From the NCBI RefSeq assembly GCF_902506575.1, contig NZ_LR732544.1, positions 1,766,163 through 1,826,469 of the forward strand: 60,307 bases of DNA, given 5' to 3'. Below, in pieces: positions 24,462-32,015 of the stretch. How positions within the stretch are numbered: position 1 is the stretch's first letter; each line of letters starts with the position of its first letter. This DNA comes from Streptomyces mexicanus (GTDB lineage Bacteria > Actinomycetota > Actinomycetes > Streptomycetales > Streptomycetaceae). The notes under the pieces were generated by a model. The model was given only the letters and a program-made list of their open reading frames with translations. It made no database searches and was not told where the DNA came from. A program made the translations under genes and the position numbers.

Positions 24462-25966
24462 ACGCGTCGGTGTACGACGGCACGGTGATGGTGGGCCGGC
24501 AGCTGCGCCGGGTGCGCAACAACCCCGGCATCGCGATCCTGACCCAGATCATGCCGATCAACCTGCTGCTGTTCTTCGGTTACGTCTTCGGCAGCGCCCT
24601 GGCGATGCCGGGCCGGGAGTACCGGTCGTTCCTGGTGCCGGGGCTGCTGGCGGCCACGGCGGCGGGCGGTGTCATGACCGGCATGTTCCAGGCCGCCCAG
24701 GACACCCACCGGGGGGTGATGAACCGCTTCCGCACGCTGCCGGTGAGCCGGGCGGCCGTACCGGTGGGCCAGGCGGTGGCGGACCTGGTGGTCACGACGC
24801 TGGGCACGATTCCGCTGCTGCTGGTCGGGCTGGCCGTGGGCTGGCGGATCGAGGGGACGGCGGCCGAAGCGCTCGGAGCGGTGGGCGTGTTGCTGCTGTT
24901 CCGCCTCGCCTGCACGTGGGTGGGGATCTGGCTGGGTCTGGCCAGCCGCAGCGAGGAGGCGGCCGGACAGCTCGGCGCCGCCACGTTCGTGCTGCCGCTG
25001 CTGTCCAACGCCTACATCCCCACCGGGAACCTGGCCGGCTGGCTGCGCACCCTCGCCGAGTGGAACCCGATCAGCGCGGTGACCACGGCGCTGCGCCGCC
25101 TGCTCTCCCCCACGCTCTCGGCTTCGCTAGAGCAGGCGGGGACCCCCCACGCCTGGCCGACGGCCCATCCGGTGGCCGGCACGCTGGCCTGGTGCGCGGT
25201 CCTGATCGCGCTGTGCGCGCCGCTCGCCGTACGGCGGTACGCCCGCGCGGAGGGGGGAGCGACTCCGCGACGGCGCTGTGGCGGCCGGACGCGCAGGTGG
25301 GGTGCGGAAGGTGCGGCCGGGATCCGTCCCGACGGCGGCCCACGCCCGTCGGCACGGGGCGGCGGGCGTCACTTCCCGGGCGGGCGCGGCCGGGGCGCCC
25401 CGGCGGGAGCGGCGGGAGAGAGAGGAGGACGCCGCGCGGGAGGCGAGGTGGGGACGCCTCCCGCGCGGCGGAACGACCTGGCCGACCGATGTCCGGCCGC
25501 GGCTCCGGATCCGGGTCCGGCCATGAAGACAGCGTCGGCCGGCATCACGGCACCGGTGCGGCCCCGCGAGGCGGCACGAGGCCGATCGACCCGCCCGGCG
25601 GAACGGGGGGACCGGGCACACCCGGCGGATCAGACGGTCCGGTGGACCGGGCAGACCCGGTGGGCCGAGCGGCCCGGGGGCACCGGGTGCGGATTCCGAT
25701 GGGCGCCTTCGAGGAGCGGCCTCGGGCGCCGGCCCGGTGCCGCTAGCGGCCGCCGAACAGCGAGCGGCGCAGCCGCCGCAGCGGCGCGAACAGCGACACC
25801 CGCCCGACCCGGGCACCCCGGCCCGTGCGGTCACGGGGGTCCCGCGCGGTCAGCTCACGCATCAGCGAGGTCGCCTCGACCGTCTCGCACTGCGGCACCG
25901 CGGGGCCCGCCAGCACCGCCAGGTGGCGGTCGAGGCGCGAGCTGGTCGCGCTGCTTCCGCAGGTGA
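24458..25966 (+). CDS. ABC transporter permease (DrrB-like) with run-on C-terminus
   Basis: The first about 265 residues are a normal DrrB/ABC-2 permease with six helices (TQIMPINLLLFFGYVFG, LLLFRLACTWVGIWLGL, WCAVLIALCAPLAVRRY) and the NAYIPTGNL block. Family members stop soon after RRY. Here the frame stays open for about 235 more residues of Arg/Gly/Pro-rich sequence, which loses third-position bias after about 25255 and even overlaps a minus-strand gene. An indel near 25250 has probably removed the natural stop. The segment LSASLEQAGTP near residue 225 comes from an inserted short repeat (25106-25148). Confidence 0.75.
   Translation: MNASVYDGTVMVGRQLRRVRNNPGIAILTQIMPINLLLFFGYVFGSALAMPGREYRSFLVPGLLAATAAGGVMTGMFQAAQDTHRGVMNRFRTLPVSRAAVPVGQAVADLVVTTLGTIPLLLVGLAVGWRIEGTAAEALGAVGVLLLFRLACTWVGIWLGLASRSEEAAGQLGAATFVLPLLSNAYIPTGNLAGWLRTLAEWNPISAVTTALRRLLSPTLSASLEQAGTPHAWPTAHPVAGTLAWCAVLIALCAPLAVRRYARAEGGATPRRRCGGRTRRWGAEGAAGIRPDGGPRPSARGGGRHFPGGRGRGAPAGAAGERGGRRAGGEVGTPPARRNDLADRCPAAAPDPGPAMKTASAGITAPVRPREAARGRSTRPAERGDRAHPADQTVRWTGQTRWAERPGGTGCGFRWAPSRSGLGRRPGAASGRRTASGAAAAAARTATPARPGHPGPCGHGGPARSAHASARSPRPSRTAAPRGPPAPPGGGRGASWSRCFRR
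25106..25148. repeat. Short dispersed Streptomyces repeat inserted in the permease gene
   Basis: The segment contains CTCTCGGCTTCGCT, then GAGCAG, between a run of C and GGGGACCCCCC. I recognise it as a repeat scattered widely in Streptomyces genomes, usually intergenic. Here it lies in frame inside a permease. A related copy lies in dnaE2 at 49817-49854. Confidence 0.5.
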
Positions 25967-26009
25967 TCGCAGGGACCCTGGCCCTGCTGCGCACTGTTAT
26001 CTGCTCCAT
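25743..26009 (-). CDS. Small hypothetical protein (88 aa)
   Basis: An 88-residue basic protein starting at ATG 26009 behind GGGGAGTGAC. Features are RARVPAITCGSSATSSRLDRHLAVL, a central CETVEATSLMRELTARD and a strongly basic end (LFAPLRRLRRSLFGGR) that could bind membrane or nucleic acid. I recognise it only as a conserved Streptomyces protein next to the SGNH lipase; no function is known. Third-position bias is strong. The minus strand beyond its 3' end (25267-25742) shows no convincing gene. Confidence 0.65.
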   Translation of the reverse strand: MEQITVRSRARVPAITCGSSATSSRLDRHLAVLAGPAVPQCETVEATSLMRELTARDPRDRTGRGARVGRVSLFAPLRRLRRSLFGGR

Positions 26010-26393
26010 GTCACTCCCCACCCGTACGAGTCCACCCGGCCCGGGCAGAGTAACCCTATCGCCCCACAGGGGCATGCGGGTATCTCGCCCCCAGGATTCA
26101 CCTTCGCCGTAAGGGGGTTGACGACTACGCTCCGAATCCGGCTGCTTCCGCGGCGAGTTGGACAAGCCGCTGGTGGGCGGGGCGGGCCGGGGCTCCGTCG
26201 GGGCCCGGGGTCACCGGGCGTGACGGCGCGACCGCCGCCGGGCCGGGATCGGCGCGGGAGCGGCCCGGGGCGTGTCACCCACGCAGCGGAAGAGACCGTT
26301 CCGCCACCGCGGACGGGACGCCCGCACGGCGTGCACGCGGACCGGACGGCGCGGGCGCGGCCGTCCGGTCCGCGGCCCGGTGCGGACGGAGGG
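26010..26393. other. Intergenic region downstream of the SGNH lipase gene
   Basis: About 380 bp without a gene. It contains the promoter of the 88-residue protein (minus strand, from 26009) and a strong terminator at 26337-26373. Nothing else is recognisable. Confidence 0.5.
26337..26373 (-). terminator. Stem-loop terminator of the SGNH lipase gene
   Basis: A perfect 14-bp stem (GCGGACCGGACGGC at 26337-26350, its complement at 26360-26373) with a 9-base loop lies 21 bp past the lipase stop codon. Confidence 0.75.
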
Positions 26394-27203
26394 TCAGGCC
26401 GCGCCGTTGAGCACGGGCAGGTAGCCGCCCGACTGGCCGGTGGCCGTCGGGTGGTACGACTGGCCGATGTCGAGCCAGTCGACGCTGTGCAGCCAGGAGC
26501 TGCCGGAGCAGATCTCGTGCCCGCTGAAGGTGGTGCGGACGTCGCCGAAGGTGAAGCCGTGGTTCGCCGCGACCTTGGCGATGGCGGCGTCGAGGTGGTC
26601 GGCCGCGTCGTTGATGGCGGAGCGCTTGGTCTCGGACAGGCCGAGGCAGGTCTGGCCGAGCAGGTAGAAGCGGGGGTAGCCGAGCACGACCACGTGGGCG
26701 GAGGGCGCCTTGCCGCGGATGGTGGAGTAGAGGTTGTCGAGCTTGCCGGGCAGCGTGGTGTCGACGTACGCCTTGGCGGTGTTGATCCGCGACAGGCAGG
26801 TGCTGTCGGACTGGAGCACACAGGTCGTCATGACGTCGGAGAATCCGGCGTCGTTGCCGCCGACGGTGATCGAGACGAGGGACGTAGTGGAGTCGAGCGG
26901 GCCGAGCTGGTTCGCGAGGACGTCGTCGGTCGTCGCGCCGGAACAGGCGGTGAAGGCGAACGACGAGGGGGCGTGGGCGGCGTTCCACAGGTACGGGTAC
27001 GCCTTGGTGCTGCGGTCGCAGCTGCCGCTGGAGCTGATGTAACTGCCGGCACCGACACCGGAGGAGTAGGAGTCGCCGAGGGCGACGTAACCGCCCGCGG
27101 CGGCCTGCCCGGTCGATGCCTGCGCGGAGGCCGCTCCGGTCAGCGCGAGACCGACGGCGAGGAGGAGAGAGCCGACATAGGCGGTCATTCGGGAACGTCT
27201 CAT
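26394..27203 (-). CDS. Secreted SGNH/GDSL lipase-esterase (SCO1725-type)
   Basis: A 269-residue secreted hydrolase. A signal peptide (YVGSLLLAVGLALTGAASAQA) is followed by the block I motif GDSYSSG with the nucleophilic Ser, TVGGNDAGF (Gly and Asn of the oxyanion hole) and the C-terminal YHPTATGQ with the catalytic His. Six Cys residues are in positions that form disulfides in the S. coelicolor SGNH lipase. It cleaves fatty-acid esters outside the cell. AAGGGAGG precedes ATG 27203. Monocistronic, with its own terminator. Confidence 0.92.
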   Translation of the reverse strand: MRRSRMTAYVGSLLLAVGLALTGAASAQASTGQAAAGGYVALGDSYSSGVGAGSYISSSGSCDRSTKAYPYLWNAAHAPSSFAFTACSGATTDDVLANQLGPLDSTTSLVSITVGGNDAGFSDVMTTCVLQSDSTCLSRINTAKAYVDTTLPGKLDNLYSTIRGKAPSAHVVVLGYPRFYLLGQTCLGLSETKRSAINDAADHLDAAIAKVAANHGFTFGDVRTTFSGHEICSGSSWLHSVDWLDIGQSYHPTATGQSGGYLPVLNGAA

Positions 27204-27478
27204 GGAACCTCCCTTTAGCAGGATCCCTGCGTCAACCGTGGTAGCAGCTACGCGTGTTGACTGGAAGTGTCCATGCCAAAACTGTTGAGAAGCGGACCGG
27301 ATCCAGGGACCCATGGCGGTTTCCGACGGGTCGTCAACGTCCGGAGCGGAAACGGCCGGGGAAGAGAGTTCGAAGACGGACAAGGACCTGTATGGGTGGC
27401 TTCCGCGTCTTGACGGCCCGTGTACCACTGCGCGACATTGAAGCCCGGCATCCGGCGCTTCGGGGGGCAAAGTCGCCA

Positions 27479-27901
27479 ATGCAGACCTTACGCATCAAGA
27501 CCGCTTCGACCGCCGACGAGCGGGCGCGGCCAGGGCCGGGGAGGGACCTGCCGCCGCTGCTCGCGGGTGCCGTGACGGCCGCCGCGGGGACCGGCGTGCT
27601 GCTGGCGCTCACCGCCTCGTCCTCGCCGCTGCGCGGCCCGCTCGCCCTGCTGTTCCTGCTCGCGGCGCCGGCCGCCGCCGTCGCGGCCTGGCTGGACGGG
27701 CTCGACCCCTTCGGCCGCGTGCTGGCCTCCCTGACGGGCGCGGTCGTCCTCGACATGCTGGTGGCCCAGGGCATGCTGGCGGTGCACCGGTGGTCCGTCC
27801 CCGGCGGGATCGTGGCCGTGACCGTGGTCAGCTCCCTCGTCCTCCTGCTGGTCCCCCTGCGGCGGCTGCGCGGCCGTACGGCGAGAAGGCAGGGCTCCTG
27901 A
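27479..27901 (+). CDS. Small membrane protein of the exopolysaccharide locus, TTA-containing
   Basis: A 140-residue protein with about four hydrophobic helices (LPPLLAGAVTAAAGTGVLLALTA, LALLFLLAAPAAAVAAWL, VLDMLVAQGML, IVAVTVVSSLVLLLVPL) and short basic ends. The chosen ATG gives MQTLRIK, in which codon 4 is TTA, the rare leucine codon read only by the bldA tRNA. The gene stops one base before the acyltransferase gene. It may be an accessory subunit of the assembly machinery; no family is recognised. Confidence 0.7.
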   Translation: MQTLRIKTASTADERARPGPGRDLPPLLAGAVTAAAGTGVLLALTASSSPLRGPLALLFLLAAPAAAVAAWLDGLDPFGRVLASLTGAVVLDMLVAQGMLAVHRWSVPGGIVAVTVVSSLVLLLVPLRRLRGRTARRQGS

Positions 27902-27902
27902 C

Positions 27903-28997
27903 GTGGACATCAGCGTGTACCGTCCCGGCGAGCTGACCGCCGCCGACCGGGCGGCCTGGACCGCGATGCAGTCCAAGGCCCATCTGCACGGCTTCGAGGA
28001 GCTGGCGAACCCCTTCCTCTCCCCCGAGTTCGCGCTCGCCGTGGGCCGGTGCAGACGCGGGGTGCGCATCGCGGTGGCCCGCGAGGGGGGCGAGCCGGCC
28101 GCGTTCTTCCCGTTCCAGAGATCGGCCGCCGGCGTCGGCCGGGCCATAGGGCTCGGCGTCTCCGACGCCCAGGGCGTGGTCCACCGCCCCGGTTTCACCT
28201 GGGACGCCCGGGAACTGCTGCGCGCCTGCGGGCTGGCCGTCTGGGAGTTCGACCACCTCATCACCGGCCAGCAGCCGTTCCAGGCCGCGGCCACCGGCGC
28301 CTTCCCCTCCCCGGTCATGGACGTCGACCAGGGCTACGACAGCTATCTGCGCGCACTGCGCGCCCGCTCGCCGAAGTTCACCCGGACCACCCTCGCCAAG
28401 GAGCGCAAGCTCGGCCGGGACGCCGGCCCGGTGACGTACGTCCACGACGAGCGCGACCCGGCCGTGCTGCGGACGCTGATGGGATGGAAGTCCGCGCAGT
28501 ACCGCCGGACCGGGCGCAGCGACCGCTTCGCGCACGAGTGGATCACCCATCTGGTCACCCGGCTCTTCCACACCCGCTCCGAGCCGTTCGCCGGGATCCT
28601 GTCGGTGCTGTACGCCGACGGCAAGCCGGTCGCCGCGCACTTCGGGCTGCGCACCGAGCGGGTGCTGGCCTGCTGGTTCCCCGCCTACGACCCGGCGTAC
28701 GCGAAGTACTCGCCGGGGCTGGTGCTGCATCTGCGGATGGCCGAGGCGGCGGCCGCCGACGGCATCGCCTATCTCGATCTGGGCCGCGGCCAGAAGGAAT
28801 ACAAGGACTCCCTCAAGACCCGGGAGCTGGAGGTCTTCGAGGGGTGGGTGACACGCCGTCACCCGGTGGCGATCGGGCACCGGGCGCGTCGCGCCCCGGT
28901 CCGGGCGCTGCGCAATGTGGTGCTGTCCCGGCCGGAACTTTTCGAACCGGCGGACAGAATTCTCAAACGGATGGGGAAAATCCGTTCGCGGGAATGA
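27903..28997 (+). CDS. CelD/FemAB-like GNAT family acyltransferase
   Basis: A 364-residue protein of the BcsL/CelD and FemAB-like GNAT group, which acylate sugars or aminoacylate glycans in exopolysaccharide and cell-envelope pathways. The C-terminal GNAT half has GILSVLYADGKPVAAHFGLRT and YLDLGRGQKEYKDSLKT. The N-terminal half contains SPEFALAVGR. The start is GTG 27903, one base after the preceding stop, so the two are coupled. The context (glycosyltransferases, deacetylase, flippase) suggests that it modifies repeat-unit sugars. Confidence 0.82.
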   Translation: MDISVYRPGELTAADRAAWTAMQSKAHLHGFEELANPFLSPEFALAVGRCRRGVRIAVAREGGEPAAFFPFQRSAAGVGRAIGLGVSDAQGVVHRPGFTWDARELLRACGLAVWEFDHLITGQQPFQAAATGAFPSPVMDVDQGYDSYLRALRARSPKFTRTTLAKERKLGRDAGPVTYVHDERDPAVLRTLMGWKSAQYRRTGRSDRFAHEWITHLVTRLFHTRSEPFAGILSVLYADGKPVAAHFGLRTERVLACWFPAYDPAYAKYSPGLVLHLRMAEAAAADGIAYLDLGRGQKEYKDSLKTRELEVFEGWVTRRHPVAIGHRARRAPVRALRNVVLSRPELFEPADRILKRMGKIRSRE

Positions 28998-29059
28998 ACG
29001 GCCGGCACAAAAGTGCGTAACGGCAAAACCAACAAAAGCGTGAGGCCTCACTCCAGGTC

Positions 29060-29389
29060 TTGCCATACTGGTTCAATCGTCAATACCGTCGTACATCTCA
29101 CCCGCATCGGTACGTCCCGCACATGGTCCCAGGGGAGGGCTTTCGGGACCGGGGCACACCGGCGCGGGGCGCGGTAGGGGGGTGCCGTGCTCGGTCGGCC
29201 GCCAGGTCACCGGGCCGTGCCGCGCGACCGGCTGCCGTCCGTTCCGGCAGCCCGGTCAGCTTTGCCAGCTCACCCGGCGGGCACGGAGAGCCGTTCCGTC
29301 CTGCCCGGATGAGAACCCCCCTTTCGAACCGGACACACAGCCGGGCCGCCCGGGGGCGGGCGGTCCGCCGGACGAGAGGGAAACCGACC
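29060..29389 (+). promoter_or_regulatory. Candidate promoter and long leader of the glycosyltransferase operon
   Basis: TTGCCA at 29060-29065 and TACCGT at 29084-29089, 18 bp apart, form a plausible housekeeping promoter. If it is used, the mRNA carries a roughly 290-nt untranslated leader before ATG 29390. The leader is GC-rich with several possible stems. I recognise no known riboswitch in it and see no gene. It fills most of the 392-bp gap. Confidence 0.4.
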
Positions 29390-30220
29390 ATGAGTTCCGT
29401 TCTCCACCCGCCGTCCTCCGGTCAGGATCCTTTACTGGCCACTCAGTACCGGCCGATCTCCTCGCACCTGGCCATCGCGCCACCGGTGAGCGTGGTGATC
29501 CCCGCCATGAACGAGGCGGAGAATCTCCCGTACGTCTTCAAGACCCTTCCGGACTGGATACACGAAGTGGTCCTGGTGGACGGCAATTCCACCGACAACA
29601 CCGTCGAGGTGGCCCGCGAGCTGTGGCCGAAGGTCAAGGTCGTCCCGCAGCAGGGCAAGGGCAAGGGTGACGCCCTGATCACCGGCTTCGAGGCGTGCAC
29701 CGGCGACATCATCGTGATGGTCGACGCGGACGGCTCGGCCGACGGCGGCGAGATCGTCTCCTACGTCTCCGCGCTGGTCTCCGGCGCGGACTTCGCCAAG
29801 GGCTCCCGGTTCGCCAACGGCGGCGGCACCGACGACATGACCTTCGTCCGCAAGCTCGGCAACCGGGTGCTGTGCGCGGTGGTCAACCGCAAGTTCGGCG
29901 CCCGCTACACCGACCTGTGCTACGGGTACAACGCGTTCTGGCGGCACTGCCTGGACAAGATCGAGCTGGACTGCACCGGCTTCGAGGTCGAGACGCTGAT
30001 GAACATCAGAGTGGTCAAGGCCGGCCTGAAGGTGCAGGAGATCCCCAGCTACGAGTACCTGCGCATCCACGGCGCCAGCAACCTGCGGGCCGTGCGGGAC
30101 GGGCTGCGGGTGCTGAAGGTGATCCTGAAGGAACGCTCCAACCGGCGTGAGCTGCGCCGCCAGGAACGGCACTCCCCGATGCTCGCCGCGTACCCGGCGG
30201 ACCTGGGAGAGACGTCTTGA
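29390..30220 (+). CDS. Family 2 glycosyltransferase (DPM1/polyprenyl-phosphate type), TTA-containing
   Basis: A 276-residue GT-A enzyme. VSVVIPAMNEAENLPYV is the nucleotide-binding start, VMVDADGSADGGEI the DxD region, and CYGYNAFWR the acceptor-side block. No membrane helix is present, as in DPM1-like enzymes that glycosylate polyprenyl phosphate from a nucleotide sugar. GAGAGGG precedes ATG 29390. Codon 15 is TTA (29432-29434). The next gene starts on a TTGA overlap. It probably makes the lipid-linked sugar donor or first sugar of the polymer repeat unit. Confidence 0.88.
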   Translation: MSSVLHPPSSGQDPLLATQYRPISSHLAIAPPVSVVIPAMNEAENLPYVFKTLPDWIHEVVLVDGNSTDNTVEVARELWPKVKVVPQQGKGKGDALITGFEACTGDIIVMVDADGSADGGEIVSYVSALVSGADFAKGSRFANGGGTDDMTFVRKLGNRVLCAVVNRKFGARYTDLCYGYNAFWRHCLDKIELDCTGFEVETLMNIRVVKAGLKVQEIPSYEYLRIHGASNLRAVRDGLRVLKVILKERSNRRELRRQERHSPMLAAYPADLGETS

Positions 30221-31215
30221 GCGGTCCCGGCGTCTCCGTCGTGATCTGCGTCTACACCGAGGACCGCTGGGAGGACATCCTCGCGGCGGTCTCCTCGGTG
30301 CGGGCGCAGTCCCGGCCGCCGCTGGAGACGCTGCTGGTCGTCGACCACAACACCGCGCTCCTGGACCGGCTGAGCAGCCAGTACAAGGACGCGGACGACG
30401 TGCGGGTGCTCGCCAACGCGGGCCCGCGCGGACTGTCCGCCGGCCGCAACACGGGCATCGCGGCCTCCCGCGGCGAGGTCGTCGCCTTCCTCGACGACGA
30501 CGCCGTGGCCGAGCGGGACTGGCTGCGCCGCTTCGCCGAGGCCTACGCCGACCCGCGGGTGATGGCGGTGGGCGGGCGGACCGTGCCCGTGTGGGCGTCG
30601 GGCCGCCGGCCCGCCTGGTTCCCGGAGGAGTTCGACTGGGTGGTCGGCTGCACCTACAAGGGCCTGCCGCCCGGCCGGGTCCGGGTGCGCAACGTCCTCG
30701 GCGGCAACGCCTCCTTCCGCCGCAGCGCCTTTAACGCGGCGGGCGGCTTCGCCACCGGCATCGGCCGCGACGGCGACAAACGCCCGCTGGGCTGCGAGGA
30801 GACGGAGCTGTGCATCCGGCTGACCCGGGCCCGGCCGGAGGCGGTCCTGCTGATCGACGACCGGGCGGTCATCCACCACCGGGTGCCCGGCGCCCGCGAG
30901 CACTTCCGCTACTTCCGCACCCGCACCTTCGCCGAGGGCCTGTCGAAGGCGCTGGTGGCGCGCAGCGTCGGCGCGGACAAGGGCCTTGAGTCCGAACGCC
31001 GCTACACCACGCGGGTGCTGCCGGCCGGGGTGGCCCGCGGCCTGCGGGACGCGCTGCTGGCCCGGCCGGGCGGCGCGGGCCGGGCCGGCGCGATCGTCGC
31101 CGGGGTGCTCACGGCCGCCGGCGGCTACGCCGTCGGCAGCCTGCGCGCCCGCCGGGGCGGCGCCCGCTTCCGGATCGTGCGGATCGAGGACGGCGAGGGG
31201 GGAACGCACCGATGA
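30217..31215 (+). CDS. Family 2 glycosyltransferase (rhamnosyl/galactosyl-like)
   Basis: A 332-residue GT2 enzyme. VSVVICVYTEDRWEDI begins the GT-A fold, AGRNTGIAASRGEVVAFLDDDA holds the DxD-type motif, and RVRNVLGGNASFRR with LGCEETELCIRL holds the catalytic ED region. A C-terminal segment with LARPGGAGRAGAIVAGVLTAAGGYAVG could be membrane-associated. It starts with TTG 30217 overlapping the preceding TGA and ends on an ATGA overlap with the deacetylase, so it is tightly coupled in the operon. It elongates the lipid-linked repeat unit (inference). Confidence 0.87.
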   Translation: MSGPGVSVVICVYTEDRWEDILAAVSSVRAQSRPPLETLLVVDHNTALLDRLSSQYKDADDVRVLANAGPRGLSAGRNTGIAASRGEVVAFLDDDAVAERDWLRRFAEAYADPRVMAVGGRTVPVWASGRRPAWFPEEFDWVVGCTYKGLPPGRVRVRNVLGGNASFRRSAFNAAGGFATGIGRDGDKRPLGCEETELCIRLTRARPEAVLLIDDRAVIHHRVPGAREHFRYFRTRTFAEGLSKALVARSVGADKGLESERRYTTRVLPAGVARGLRDALLARPGGAGRAGAIVAGVLTAAGGYAVGSLRARRGGARFRIVRIEDGEGGTHR

Positions 31216-32015
31216 ACGCACCCGTGCCGGTGCTCATGTACCACGCTGTCGCCCGGGAACCGAACGAGGCCACGCGCGGCCTGTCGGTGTCGCCGGAGGC
31301 GTTCGCGGAGCAGCTGGCGGTACTGGAGGACCTGGGCCGCCACCCGGTCACCACCGCCGACCTGGCCGCCCACTGGCGCACCCAGGGCCGCTCGCCGCTG
31401 CCCGAGAACCCCGTCCTGATCACCTTCGACGACGGCTACGAGGGCGTGCACCGGCACGCCCTGCCGCTGCTGGTGAAGCACGGCTTTCCCGCCACCTTGT
31501 TCGTCTCGACGGGCTGGCTGCGCGGCGCCCACGACACCGGCGGCGGCCTGGACACCATGCTCGACTGGGACCAGGTGCGCGACCTGGCGGCCGGCGGGGT
31601 GGAGATCGGCGGGCACAGCCACACCCACCCCCAGCTCGACCAGCTCGACGACGAGGCCCTGTGGTCGGAGCTGACCCGCTGCAAGGAGATCGTCGCCGCC
31701 GAACTGGGCACCGTACCGGTGTCGTTCGCCTACCCCTACGGCTACTCCAGCCGGCGGGTGCGGCAGCGGGTGCGGGCGGCCGGTTTCCGCCAGGCGCTCG
31801 CCGTCGGCAACGGCCTGGCCCGCCGCGCGCAGGGACCGTACGCGCTGCGGCGGCTCACCGTGCGCCGCTCCACCACCACCGAGGAGTTCGCCCGGCTCGT
31901 CCAGGGCCGCGCGATCGCCCGGAACTTCGCCGGGGACCGCGCCCTCACCAAGGGCTACGCCCTGGTCCGCAGAGCCCGACAGGTCCGCCGGAAGGCCATC
32001 CGTACCCGTGTCTGA
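31212..32015 (+). CDS. Polysaccharide deacetylase family protein (CE4)
   Basis: A 267-residue NodB-homology protein. It has the metal/catalytic motif TFDDGYEG (usually TFDDG), the second motif GGHSHTHPQL with the metal-binding His pair, and SFAYPYGY, the arginine-side block. The N-terminal VPVLMYHAVAREP is typical of CE4 enzymes in exopolysaccharide operons (PgaB/IcaB type). No signal peptide is seen, so it may act at the cytoplasmic face or on lipid-linked units. Its stop overlaps the start of the 1300-residue gene by eight bases. Confidence 0.88.
   Translation: MNAPVPVLMYHAVAREPNEATRGLSVSPEAFAEQLAVLEDLGRHPVTTADLAAHWRTQGRSPLPENPVLITFDDGYEGVHRHALPLLVKHGFPATLFVSTGWLRGAHDTGGGLDTMLDWDQVRDLAAGGVEIGGHSHTHPQLDQLDDEALWSELTRCKEIVAAELGTVPVSFAYPYGYSSRRVRQRVRAAGFRQALAVGNGLARRAQGPYALRRLTVRRSTTTEEFARLVQGRAIARNFAGDRALTKGYALVRRARQVRRKAIRTRV

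Noticed and set aside
29090..29389. c-di-GMP or c-di-AMP riboswitch in the glycosyltransferase leader
   Set aside because: I could not find the conserved core sequences of either class, so only an unclassified leader is reported.
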